51,359 nt of DNA from Candidatus Poribacteria bacterium (GTDB lineage: Bacteria > Poribacteria > WGA-4E > GCA-2687025). The stretch lies in assembly GCA_018644665.1 (NCBI GenBank), contig JABGQA010000126.1:1-51359 (forward strand). Direction: 5' to 3'. The notes below the pieces were generated by a model that was not told where the DNA came from, made no database searches, and worked only from the letters and a program-made list of their open reading frames with translations. The translations under genes were made by a program, and so were the position numbers. Shown here piece by piece: positions 17,192 through 25,472 of this stretch (within the stretch, counting starts at the first letter, position 1; every line of letters begins with the position of its first letter).

Positions 17192-18178
17192 CTAGCTGAG
17201 CCGTTCGATCATCCACGGGATGCTCTGCGATCCGTTGATCTCGTGCCCGCCGCCGTGCACATGCACGCCGATATCCACGTCCGACTTCCCGTGCAGCGTG
17301 TAGACGGAACGCAACTCCTCGACGAGCGCCTCCGCGTCCCCGGACGGGAACGACGGGTCCTGGCTCCCAGCCTCCAGGAACAGCGGACGCGGCGCGATGA
17401 GTGCGGCGATGTCCACGTGTTCGAAGTGCCGCGCGAGGTCCCACAGATGTCCACAGGTGCAATGGGGGGAGTCGAGGAACGTGGACTTGTGTGACGTGAG
17501 GTAGCACGCGACGCACGCCGCGGCGATCCGCTCCTGCATCGCCGCGAGGAACATCGTCATCTCGCCGCCGAGAGACAGGCCCATGACGCCGATCCTGTCC
17601 TCGCGCACGGTGTCGAGCCCGGACACGATCTCCATCGCGCACAGCAGGTCCCAGTACCGCCAGCCTATGAGGGTCTCGCCGAGCATGTTCAGACCATGCA
17701 CGAGCACGTTGTAGGTGACCTTGCCCTCCGGCATGACGCGTTCGCCGAAGCCTATCTGGTCTGGGCAGAACGCCACGACGCCCTGCTCCGCGAACTGCGG
17801 CGCGAACGCCGCGTACCCCGTGTCCGCCTCCAGGCAGTTGTCCTTCCCGCCGCGGCTGTGGCCGTGCAGGCACAGGACGGCCGGCGCGGGACCGTCGAGA
17901 CCTTTGGGCGTCAGCAGGTACCCGGGCACGCGCATGCCCGGCCGGGTCTCATAGACGAGACGCTCTCTGACGTACGCGTCCGTCTCTTCAACGACCTCGC
18001 GCGTTGGCTTGAGATTCGCGGGCTCCGAGGGCAGCGCGCCGATGATCGCGCCGAGACGCTCGCGAGCGTCCGTCTGCCACGCCGAGAACGCCTCCCGCGA
18101 CGACGCGTCGAACGGGAGACTTGCGAGAGACTCATCGACGGTACGGTGATACAGATCGACGACATCCTGACCGAACAT
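17192..18178 (-). CDS. Alpha/beta hydrolase, acetyl-xylan-esterase/dienelactone-hydrolase-like
   Basis: The 328-residue protein is a serine hydrolase with nucleophile S202 in GLSLGG, acid D274 in GSQDPSFP and base H312 in GGGHEING. It carries the oxyanion segment LCLHGHSRGG. Its layout, with a long N-terminal arm and a DQIGFGER segment, is like the abhydrolase_7/acetyl-xylan-esterase-related group acting on sugar esters. There is no signal peptide. I start at ATG 18178; a GTG at 18187 would sit only two bases from the GGGAGG site. It is the last gene of the five-gene minus-strand set and converges with the acetamidase gene, leaving three bases between the stops. Confidence 0.8.
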   Translation of the reverse strand: MFGQDVVDLYHRTVDESLASLPFDASSREAFSAWQTDARERLGAIIGALPSEPANLKPTREVVEETDAYVRERLVYETRPGMRVPGYLLTPKGLDGPAPAVLCLHGHSRGGKDNCLEADTGYAAFAPQFAEQGVVAFCPDQIGFGERVMPEGKVTYNVLVHGLNMLGETLIGWRYWDLLCAMEIVSGLDTVREDRIGVMGLSLGGEMTMFLAAMQERIAAACVACYLTSHKSTFLDSPHCTCGHLWDLARHFEHVDIAALIAPRPLFLEAGSQDPSFPSGDAEALVEELRSVYTLHGKSDVDIGVHVHGGGHEINGSQSIPWMIERLS

Positions 18179-18199
18179 GTCCAGCACCCTCCCAAGTGA

Positions 18200-18898
18200 C
18201 TACGACAGACAGAAATCGACGGCGGCGCGGGCGTGTATCTCAGTGGTGTCGAAGACGGCGACACTGAGGTCCGTCTCCGTCAGCAACATGCCGATCTCCG
18301 TGCAGCCGAGGATCACCCCTTCGGCGCCATCTTGCGCCATTTCCTCGGCGAGCGCGACAAACGCGCGCTTCGATTCCTCGCGGATCACGCCCTGGCATAG
18401 TTCGTCGTAGATGACCCTATGCACCAGCGCGCGGCCGTCCTCGTCGGGCATCCGGACGTCCAGTCCGTGACGGCCCGCGAGGCGCGCTCGATAGGAGTCG
18501 TCTTCCATGGTGTGCCGCGTCCCCAGCAGCCCGACGCAGCGCGCGCCCTGTTCCTGCACGGCGTCGGCGGCCGCGTCGGCGATGTGCAGGAGCGGGATGG
18601 CGACGGCGCCCTGCACAGCATCGGCGCAGCGGTGCATCGTGTTGCTGCATATGGCGACGCATTCCGCGCCCACCTCCTCCAGCTCGCGCGCAGCGGACGC
18701 GATGAGACGCCCCGCCCGGTCCCACTCGTCATCCGCCTGTAGGCGCTCGACCTCCGCGAAGTCGAAGGACCACAGCACGATGGGGGCCGAGTGCAGCCCG
18801 CCGAGACGTTCCCGAACGCCGCGGTTGATCAGTTCGTAGTAGAGCGCGGTGGACTCCCAACTGAGCCCTCCGATGAGTCCGATCGTGTTCAGCGCCAT
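18200..18898 (-). CDS. Aspartate/glutamate racemase family protein
   Basis: The 232-residue cytoplasmic enzyme interconverts D and L forms of an acidic amino acid or a related substrate, without cofactor. The N-terminus MALNTIGLIGGLSWEST is the typical opening of aspartate racemases. The two catalytic cysteines are C84 in AICSNTMH and C199 in ILGCTEIG. Start choice is between ATG 18898 (used) and ATG 18907; neither has an ideal ribosome-binding site. It lies 22 bp after the DUF2961 gene and 21 bp before the hydrolase gene, so it is part of the same transcript. Confidence 0.87.
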   Translation of the reverse strand: MALNTIGLIGGLSWESTALYYELINRGVRERLGGLHSAPIVLWSFDFAEVERLQADDEWDRAGRLIASAARELEEVGAECVAICSNTMHRCADAVQGAVAIPLLHIADAAADAVQEQGARCVGLLGTRHTMEDDSYRARLAGRHGLDVRMPDEDGRALVHRVIYDELCQGVIREESKRAFVALAEEMAQDGAEGVILGCTEIGMLLTETDLSVAVFDTTEIHARAAVDFCLS

Positions 18899-18920
18899 TT
18901 GCTCCATGTGTTGGCAGATG

Positions 18921-20594
18921 TCACCGTCGCGCGTCGAGGCCTGTCCACGCGTGTCGCCAGCCGTCGGGCGCGGTGCTTTCCACGACGAACCTCCCCTCCT
19001 CCACGCGTGACAGGAGGGCATGTCCGTTCTCGTCATCGAGGTACCGCGGCGGCATCACGCCTGCGTGGACGAGCGCCCCAAGCGTCGCGGGCAGGTCGCC
19101 ATATGCGAGCCGATACGAATACACCCCGCGGCCGATGCCTAGCCGGATGAAGTGCGCCTCGTTGTGCGTCTTCACGTCCCGATCCACCTCGGGCGGCAGC
19201 TTGATCCACCGGAGCGATTCGACGGCCAGCGACTGTCCGTCCACCCCCTGACCCGCCACGCCGCGGAACGTCAGCAGATGATCGCCCGCGGAGAGCGCGT
19301 GCGTGCCAAGAAGAAGGTCGGCCTCCGCGAAGTCGTCGGAGTGGAAGCTCGCAGCGGTCACGGCCGGCTCGCCGTCCAGCTCGATGTCGACAGTCCCAGA
19401 CTCAGGCGTCGTGAACGCCAGCAAGCGGACGGCGTAGCGCCCGTCCTCCGCGACCGTGAACGGCAGCGTCAGCGTGTCCCCGGCGCCCTGGTTTCGCCAC
19501 TGTAGCGACGGGCGCCCGCCGAAGAACCCGACGGCCTGCACCTCCACAGACCCCGCGGTCGCTTCCGCGGCGCGGACCGTAGGCACGAGATGCTGCACCG
19601 ACCAAGGGGCGCGGCGCTCCGGGTACGCGGGCAGATGGGCGAAGCGCGACGGCTCGCCGGCCTGATACCAGTAGGCGATGCTCGACACGAAGTCGGGTCG
19701 CTCGATGTACCACGCCTCTTCGGCGTCGGCGCGGTTCCCCTTGTGCTCGATGGTGACCTTCAGCGACTCGGAGAAGCCGACGGGGTCGAGGACGTGCCAG
19801 CGGTAGCAAACGCCGCTGTCTCCTGCTCGGTGCCCGTCCCAGCGAGGCTGTCCGAACCACGCGCTGGTGCGCGGGCGGAATCCCCAGGCGTCGTTGAAGT
19901 AGTCCTCGGTGCCGGTGCCTTGCAGGCTCGGCACCGTCTCGCCGTCGATGTAGAAGAAGTCGTCGCCTTCGCCGAACCACCCGTCCTGCGCCAGCGTGAA
20001 CGACATCACCGTGCCGACGTACTGACCACGCCCCGTCAGGTCGGCGATGAGGTAGTCGCGGCCCATGACGGCCGGGTACTCCTGCCGGTACTTGGCGCAG
20101 AAATACGACGTGTCCGCAGGCAGGGCGTCCAACTCCACCCAGTCGATAATCCAGTAGAGACCGGTGGAACGCTCCGCGTTGTCGTTGGTGACGACGATGC
20201 GCGCCGACTCCGCGAACGGCATGCGCCAGTAGCACGTCAGGCTACCGGTGGGTCCCACCTGCACGGGCATGCTCTCGACGACCGCCGGGCGTTCGCCGGT
20301 GGCGAAGAAGTCGCCGAGCGGAACCTCGACATCCGGCTCTTCGCGGCCATCCCAGTAGATGCGCAGGCTGAGCGCGTTCAGCTCGCTCATGCCGCCCGCG
20401 TGGCTCGTCATCCAGATGTGGTTGATGACGCCCGGCCCGGTCAACGGCGGGAGTTCCAACGTCTCGCCCGGCGTGAGCCAGGTCATGTCGAAGTTGCCGT
20501 CGTTCCAGTTGGGCTGCTCGTTGCTGGAAATGCGTCGGTTGCGGCCTGTGGGGGGCTGCGTCAGCGCTCCGAGGGCGTCCTCAAAGACGGACAT
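18921..20594 (-). CDS. DUF2961 domain protein (predicted glycoside-hydrolase-like)
   Basis: The 557-residue protein contains a DUF2961 region: NEQPNWNDGNFDMTWLTPGETLELPPL, GPGVINHIWMTS, then FYIDGETVPSLQGTGTEDYFNDAWGF. The latter is the signature GTGTEDYF segment with conserved Glu and Asp. DUF2961 proteins have a jelly-roll fold, and some are now known as glycoside hydrolases or fructanotransferase-like enzymes. A C-terminal beta-rich module (~residues 365-480) may bind carbohydrate. GGAG seven bases upstream supports ATG 20594. No signal peptide is visible, which is unusual if the substrate is a polymer. The neighbours imply processing of an imported sugar or glycoconjugate. Confidence 0.82.
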   Translation of the reverse strand: MSVFEDALGALTQPPTGRNRRISSNEQPNWNDGNFDMTWLTPGETLELPPLTGPGVINHIWMTSHAGGMSELNALSLRIYWDGREEPDVEVPLGDFFATGERPAVVESMPVQVGPTGSLTCYWRMPFAESARIVVTNDNAERSTGLYWIIDWVELDALPADTSYFCAKYRQEYPAVMGRDYLIADLTGRGQYVGTVMSFTLAQDGWFGEGDDFFYIDGETVPSLQGTGTEDYFNDAWGFRPRTSAWFGQPRWDGHRAGDSGVCYRWHVLDPVGFSESLKVTIEHKGNRADAEEAWYIERPDFVSSIAYWYQAGEPSRFAHLPAYPERRAPWSVQHLVPTVRAAEATAGSVEVQAVGFFGGRPSLQWRNQGAGDTLTLPFTVAEDGRYAVRLLAFTTPESGTVDIELDGEPAVTAASFHSDDFAEADLLLGTHALSAGDHLLTFRGVAGQGVDGQSLAVESLRWIKLPPEVDRDVKTHNEAHFIRLGIGRGVYSYRLAYGDLPATLGALVHAGVMPPRYLDDENGHALLSRVEEGRFVVESTAPDGWRHAWTGLDARR

Positions 20595-20643
20595 TCTGAC
20601 TCTCCAACGTCGTGGCCTGCGTGTCCGCGCGTGCATGCTCGCC

Positions 20644-21390
20644 TCACGGCGCTGGCTCGATCCACGCGGCGTCGTTCATGTATTCGCGGACGTATTCGTA
20701 CGACATCCGACCGTTCGCGCCCGCAGCAGCGGAGTTGCGAATAGAGAACGACCCACCACCGGGGACGTCTCCGTCGTCAACATAGCCGCTCAGCAGGACG
20801 CTGTGCCCGTCGAACACTTCGGCCGCGGGGGCCATTCGCAGGAGGCCGTCGTCCCATTGGGCGTTCTTCGGCCACCTGAATCCACCACACACCGGTGCGC
20901 CGTCCGTCAGGGTTCGCTTGATGGCGGCGAACTCGTCGTCGGTCAGGCCTGTCGTGGGTACCCACTCCTTGATCCAGTGCAGACGGGCGGCGAGCCCACG
21001 TCTCTTTGCTGCGGCGTCCAGCACGGTCTGACCCGGCTGCAAGTCGGCGTCGAACGCGTCCGCGTACGGCAGGTCGTCCTCGGCGCATATCCCGAACTGC
21101 TCGTAGCCGTTCCACAGTTCCCAGAAGAACCCACCGTCGACGGTCCTCCCGGTGGCGCGATGACCCGCCCAGTTGAGGAACTCGACGCTGAGGAGCGTTC
21201 CGCGGTCCTCCCGCTGCGCCAGCGCGTGTTCCAGCGCGCCGGCAACGGCGAACACCGAGCATGTGCCCCTATCGCCCTGCGGGCGCGTCGCTAGTTCCCA
21301 ACGAGCGAAGTTAGGCGAGAGATCGGCCGCGCCGGGCAGGACGTGCCGATCCGCGTCAGGCGACGCGTCTATAGCCGATGCGATGGACAT
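20644..21390 (-). CDS. Papain-family (C1) cysteine peptidase without signal or propeptide
   Basis: The 248-residue product has the papain catalytic pattern: oxyanion Q38 and nucleophile C44 in PQGDRGTCSVFAVAGALEH, H196 in FDGHSVLLSGY and N219 in SFSIRNSAAAGANG. It is about the size of a mature papain domain, with only some 30 residues before the catalytic core. There is therefore no autoinhibitory propeptide and no export signal, and it should be cytoplasmic and active at once or controlled by another factor. GGAG lies seven bases before ATG 21390. It is located 41 bp after the dehydrogenase gene and 49 bp before the DUF2961 gene. Confidence 0.85.
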   Translation of the reverse strand: MSIASAIDASPDADRHVLPGAADLSPNFARWELATRPQGDRGTCSVFAVAGALEHALAQREDRGTLLSVEFLNWAGHRATGRTVDGGFFWELWNGYEQFGICAEDDLPYADAFDADLQPGQTVLDAAAKRRGLAARLHWIKEWVPTTGLTDDEFAAIKRTLTDGAPVCGGFRWPKNAQWDDGLLRMAPAAEVFDGHSVLLSGYVDDGDVPGGGSFSIRNSAAAGANGRMSYEYVREYMNDAAWIEPAP

Positions 21391-21431
21391 CGTGTGCTCC
21401 AGGTTCCGGCCGCCAGGGGGCGTCTACCGCG

Positions 21432-22451
21432 TCACCACGTAAATGCGACCTTGCCGGTGCGCGATTCGTCCGCCTCGCGGTACGCTTCCTCGCCGTCCGC
21501 AATTGGGAACGTGTGCGTGACGAGGGGGTCGAAGCTCAGCTGGTTGTCCGCGAGGAACTGCACGAGATCGTACGTGAGACGCAACGACAACACGAACGAC
21601 CCCATGAGCGTCAGCTCGCGACCGATGATCTCAGTGAGATTCAGCGTCTCTTCGTCCGTGCCAACGCCGCAGAAGACGCCCGCGCCCCCGCGCCGAAGCC
21701 CCTGGATGCCCTGGCGTCGGCCAGGCGCGCTACCCGATGCCTCGTAGAGCGCGTCGGAGCCTTCGCCGCCGGTGAGGGCGCGGATCGACTCCACGACGTC
21801 CTCGGTGGCCCCGTTGATCGCCTCGTCGGCGCCGATCTTCCGCGCGAGCGCGACGCGCTCCTCGATGACGTCCACGCCGATGACGCGCGCCCCGAACGCC
21901 TTCCCGATGAGCACCGCGCTGAGACCCACGGGGCCGAGTCCCATCACCGTCAGCGTCGACTGTCCCGACACGTCCAGCTTCCGCAACCCGGAGTACGCCG
22001 TCCCGCCCGCGCAGGCGACGAACGCGCCGTCGACGAAGCTCACCTCGTCGGGCATCACGACGCAGTTTCGCTCGTCCGCGAGCAGTAGGTCGCCGTGCGA
22101 GCCGTGGACCGGGCCGCCGTATCCGCGAGCATCGGCGCACCACTGTAGGAAGCCTTCGGCGCAGTGACGGCAGTGGCCGCAACTTCGGTAGTGGTTTACG
22201 CAGACGCGGTCGCCCGGTTTGACGCGCGTTACGCCCGGCCCGAGCGCCTCGACGACCCCGCTCGGCTCGTGACCGACGATGGTGGGCTCCGCGTCACGGA
22301 ACTCCTCGGCGCCGCGTCGGTAGACGTGGAGATCGCTGCCGCATATGCCGGTGGCCATCATCCGTACGACGACCTCGCCGGGGCCGGGCTCAGGGTCGGC
22401 GAACTCCTGTATTCGCAAGCGTCGATCGCCGAGGAAGACTACGCCGCGCAT
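21432..22451 (-). CDS. Zinc-dependent alcohol/polyol dehydrogenase (MDR family)
   Basis: The 339-residue protein is a medium-chain dehydrogenase with catalytic-zinc residues C37 in GICGSDLH and H61-E62 in GHEPSG. It has a complete structural zinc lobe, C91-C94-C97-C105, and the Rossmann loop GLGPVG. Family members such as threonine or sorbitol dehydrogenases oxidise sugar alcohols or amino alcohols with NAD(P). The start at ATG 22451 has GGAGG eight bases upstream; the longer reading begins inside the divergent promoter region. It is the first gene of the minus-strand set of five and diverges from the sulfatase-like gene across 167 bp, which must hold both promoters. Confidence 0.88.
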   Translation of the reverse strand: MRGVVFLGDRRLRIQEFADPEPGPGEVVVRMMATGICGSDLHVYRRGAEEFRDAEPTIVGHEPSGVVEALGPGVTRVKPGDRVCVNHYRSCGHCRHCAEGFLQWCADARGYGGPVHGSHGDLLLADERNCVVMPDEVSFVDGAFVACAGGTAYSGLRKLDVSGQSTLTVMGLGPVGLSAVLIGKAFGARVIGVDVIEERVALARKIGADEAINGATEDVVESIRALTGGEGSDALYEASGSAPGRRQGIQGLRRGGAGVFCGVGTDEETLNLTEIIGRELTLMGSFVLSLRLTYDLVQFLADNQLSFDPLVTHTFPIADGEEAYREADESRTGKVAFTW

Positions 22452-22618
22452 CTTGGGCGCCTCCAACTGCAGGCCGTGATAGCGGAGAGAAGCCGGGCGC
22501 AGGATAGCAGCTTGCGCTCCGATCAACACGAACGCCGCACGCCCCGAGGCTTGGGGAGCGCGGTGGCATGGTGTATACCGGCACGGCTGGCACGGCGCCA
22601 GCGCATTAGGAGGCCCGC

Positions 22619-24079
22619 ATGGGTACGTCGACATCGCCGCTCAACGTCGTTTGCATCTGCCTCGACACGTTCCGGGCGGACATCATCGGTCCCGGCCGTA
22701 AGATGAGCTTCGTCGAGACGCCGCATCTGGACGAATTCGCGCGCAAAGCGATCCGCTTCGACCGCGCCTTCGGCGAGGGTCAGCCGACGCTCCAGACGCG
22801 ACGGTCGCTGTTCACGGGTATGCGCACGTTCCCGTGGCGCTTCAACTTCGACCGACGCGGGCACTGGCATCACGCCCCGGGTTGGCACAAGATCCCGCCC
22901 GACCAGGACACGCTCGCCGAGATCCTGCTGGGACGTGGCTACCTGACCGGCCTCGTCGCCGACACGTACCACATGTTCAAGCCGACGATGAACTACACAC
23001 GCGGCTTCGCCACGTACGACTTCATCCGGGGTCAGGAAAGCGACAACTGGCGCTTCGGCTCACGGCAAGCCATCGCCGATCTGATGCGGCGCCACGTCCG
23101 CGAGCCCATCGACTGGGATCGTCACGTCGGCCTCGCCCAGTACCTGCACAACCAGCGGTTCAGGCAGTCTGAGGAGGACTACAGTTGCGCCCGCGTCTTC
23201 CGGCGCGCCGCCGACTGGCTCGACGAGAACGCCGGGAACGCCCCGTTCTTCCTCTGGGTGGACTCGTTCGATCCCCACGAGCCGTGGGACCCGCCCGCCG
23301 AATACGCCGACCGCTACATGCCCGACTACGACGGCAAGGAGTTCATCAACCCCGGCGCCGCGGACGAGGGCGACGGGCGCACGGACGCGGAACGCGACAG
23401 GATCAGGGCGCTCTACTTCGGCGAGGTGACGCTCGTCGATCGGTGGGCGGGGCATCTGCTCGAGCGGCTCGATCGTCTAGATCTCTGGGACGACACGATC
23501 GTCATGGTGATGTCGGATCACGGCACGCAGGTGTTGGATCACGGCGCCTTCGGCAAGGGGGCGGGCCGCCTGCACCCGTACAACACACAGATCAACTGGC
23601 TCGTCCGTCACCCGGGGCATGCGGAGCCGCGCGCGGTGGACGACTTCGTCCAGACGCACGACCTCGCGCCGACGCTGTGCCGTCTCCTGGATGTGCCGGC
23701 CGGCGGGTTCGACGGCAGCGACGTCTGGCCGCTGGTTACGCGGGATTCGCAGACGGTTCGGGATCACGTGGTCATCGGCTGGGCAGGATTCGCCAACGGG
23801 CCGGCGACCGGGCGCGCGTCCGTTCGCGACGACGACTGGAACTACACCGTCAGCCTCGACGACCCAGCCGCGCAGGAAGAGCTGTACGACCTCTCCGCCG
23901 ACCCGGACGAGAACGACAACGTCATCGACGCGCACGGCGAGATCGCCGCCACGCAGCGAGCGCGACTTGAGACGGTCATCCGTCAGCCGTTGCCGGCGAC
24001 ATTCCCGGAAGTGTGTGATCCATCGCCGGCCCCAAGCGCGCTGTACCACCGAGGCCGCAAGCGGGCGGGCATGGACTGA
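22619..24079 (+). CDS. Sulfatase-superfamily hydrolase with Thr at the formylglycine position
   Basis: The 486-residue protein has the alkaline-phosphatase-superfamily sulfatase fold: metal D16 in CLDTFRAD, H220 in DSFDPHEPWDPP, D300-H301 in VMSDHGTQ, and the C-terminal ELYDLSADPDENDN. The sulfatase signature C/S-x-P-x-R is here T57-L-Q-T-R61, followed by RSLFTGM. The residue normally converted to formylglycine is therefore Thr and the Pro is Gln. Thr is the nucleophile in related nucleotide pyrophosphatase/phosphodiesterases, so a phosphodiesterase activity is possible. There is no signal peptide, so it is cytoplasmic. AGGAGG stands before ATG 22619. Confidence 0.85.
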   Translation: MGTSTSPLNVVCICLDTFRADIIGPGRKMSFVETPHLDEFARKAIRFDRAFGEGQPTLQTRRSLFTGMRTFPWRFNFDRRGHWHHAPGWHKIPPDQDTLAEILLGRGYLTGLVADTYHMFKPTMNYTRGFATYDFIRGQESDNWRFGSRQAIADLMRRHVREPIDWDRHVGLAQYLHNQRFRQSEEDYSCARVFRRAADWLDENAGNAPFFLWVDSFDPHEPWDPPAEYADRYMPDYDGKEFINPGAADEGDGRTDAERDRIRALYFGEVTLVDRWAGHLLERLDRLDLWDDTIVMVMSDHGTQVLDHGAFGKGAGRLHPYNTQINWLVRHPGHAEPRAVDDFVQTHDLAPTLCRLLDVPAGGFDGSDVWPLVTRDSQTVRDHVVIGWAGFANGPATGRASVRDDDWNYTVSLDDPAAQEELYDLSADPDENDNVIDAHGEIAATQRARLETVIRQPLPATFPEVCDPSPAPSALYHRGRKRAGMD

Positions 24080-24103
24080 CGGCCCCGGCGCGTCATCGCA
24101 ACC

Positions 24104-25231
24104 TCAACCCAACTGCGTCAGCGCCCTCTCAATGTGCTCTGAAATGCGCTCATCCTCGGCGCGGGACTGCCTCAACAGGGCGACGATCTCACGACGGGCG
24201 CCGGGGTCTGCCATCTTGCGGACGTGGGCCTCGGAGCGCCCGTTGCCGCCTAGGCATCCCCACACCTTCCACATGCGGTCGTGCTGGGCCGCGCAACACT
24301 CCGCGGCAGCCTCTAGCTCCGCCGCGGCAGACGGCAGGGCCGCAGCCGCCTCCCTCAGGAACCCCGATCCGTAGTGTCGCCCCTCGGCGACGACGAGGAC
24401 GTTGTCGTCGTGCGGGGAGAAGCGTCGCCACAGGACGCTCATGTCGTCCGTCTCGAAGTCCTCGTCGCGCAGGAGTTGCGCGGCCCAGGCGTCGAACGCG
24501 GCGATGCCGTTGTGCCGGTCGCCGTATGTCAGAGGCGTGCGCATGATCTCGAGCGCCCACGCGAGGGCGTCGCGGGAGACGTCCTCTATCGGCGGAAGCT
24601 CGATCGGGTCGTCGAATAGCATCAGGTCCCACGTGTCCTCGACCCAGTCGCGCTTGCGGAACATGCCGTTGGGTTCGAACTCGCCCTCGGACGCGTGCGG
24701 CTCGTGGTCCTGGAAGTGGCTCCATCCGATGACGACATCGCCGTCGTCGTCGTAGCCGGCGATGATCGCCTCTTCGGGCGGCCCGACGACGCCGTGCGCG
24801 ATGATCGGACGCCCACGCTCAGCGATGGTCTCGACAACACGATCGCGGAACGACCCCTTGCCCTGCTCGGCCCCACAGATGATCTCCGCCTCGTACCCGG
24901 CTGCCGCGAAGCCACGGCGGAAGACGGCGAGGATGTCGTTAGATGCGAGCCATGCGGCGCAGTTGTCGTCGTGCCAGCCTTCCTTCCAACTCAGTCGGAA
25001 GGCCGCGCCCGTCGTGCCCATGAAGTATGTGTAGGTGAATCTGCGGTCGGCGCCGCCGTTGGTTCCGCGGCATTTGACGAGGTAGTCCATGCACGCCCGT
25101 AGCGTGGCCGGCAGCGGCACGTCCTCGGGGCCGCGGTCGGGGTTGCGGTTCTGCATGTATGGGTAGAAGCCCACGGGGGGCACGTCGCCTAGAACCGCGC
25201 GCTCTGGGTACGTCGAGCCTGCATCTGCCAT
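24104..25231 (-). CDS. BtrH/C39-peptidase-like protein of unknown function
   Basis: This 375-residue cytoplasmic protein is not one I can name with confidence. The N-terminal ~220 residues look like a papain-like fold of the C39/BtrH type. A Cys sits in a helix (DDNCAAWL, residue ~91), then GRPIIAHGVVGPPEEAIIAGYDDDGDVVIGW, the strand-turn-strand seen in C39-like peptidases, although the usual His before the GYDD strand is not evident. The last ~110 residues are helical and include a CC pair in ELEAAAECCAAQHDRMWKVWGC. BtrH proteins are acyltransferases in aminoglycoside biosynthesis; a transferase or amidase role is possible. GGAG precedes ATG 25231. It converges with the sulfatase-like gene, 24 bp apart. 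Confidence 0.55.
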   Translation of the reverse strand: MADAGSTYPERAVLGDVPPVGFYPYMQNRNPDRGPEDVPLPATLRACMDYLVKCRGTNGGADRRFTYTYFMGTTGAAFRLSWKEGWHDDNCAAWLASNDILAVFRRGFAAAGYEAEIICGAEQGKGSFRDRVVETIAERGRPIIAHGVVGPPEEAIIAGYDDDGDVVIGWSHFQDHEPHASEGEFEPNGMFRKRDWVEDTWDLMLFDDPIELPPIEDVSRDALAWALEIMRTPLTYGDRHNGIAAFDAWAAQLLRDEDFETDDMSVLWRRFSPHDDNVLVVAEGRHYGSGFLREAAAALPSAAAELEAAAECCAAQHDRMWKVWGCLGGNGRSEAHVRKMADPGARREIVALLRQSRAEDERISEHIERALTQLG

Positions 25232-25286
25232 GTCGCCATCTCCGTGGTCGCGCCGACCCGCGCGTGGCGGTTCCCCCTGTCGGCGT

Positions 25287-25298
25287 CACTGCGCAGTG
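25287..25298. promoter_or_regulatory. Perfect 12-bp palindrome upstream of the BtrH-like gene
   Basis: CACTGCGCAGTG is a perfect palindrome 56 bp upstream of ATG 25231. It lies in a 241-bp gene-free stretch (25232-25472) that otherwise shows only GC-rich sequence. It could be an operator for a dimeric regulator or part of an RNA hairpin; nothing else identifies it. Confidence 0.35.
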
Positions 25299-25472
25299 TG
25301 CCTCCCTGCCTGAGAGAACGGCTGCCGTGCGTCGCGCGATTCGGCTGCGCGGCCCTGGGTTGCGCAGCCCGCAGGCACGATGTGTATGGGAGCGGAACCG
25401 GGCATCGTCAACGCGCCAAGACGCCGGCCCGCCGCGCTCCGAGGCTCCCATGAGATGCGGACGGCAGGCGGG

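Noticed and set aside
25270..25330. Minus-strand words resembling a glycine riboswitch (TCTCTCAGGCA and GCCGACAGGGGGAA).
   Set aside because: The order and spacing of the aptamer helices do not fit, the first half of the aptamer is missing, and the downstream gene has no link to glycine.
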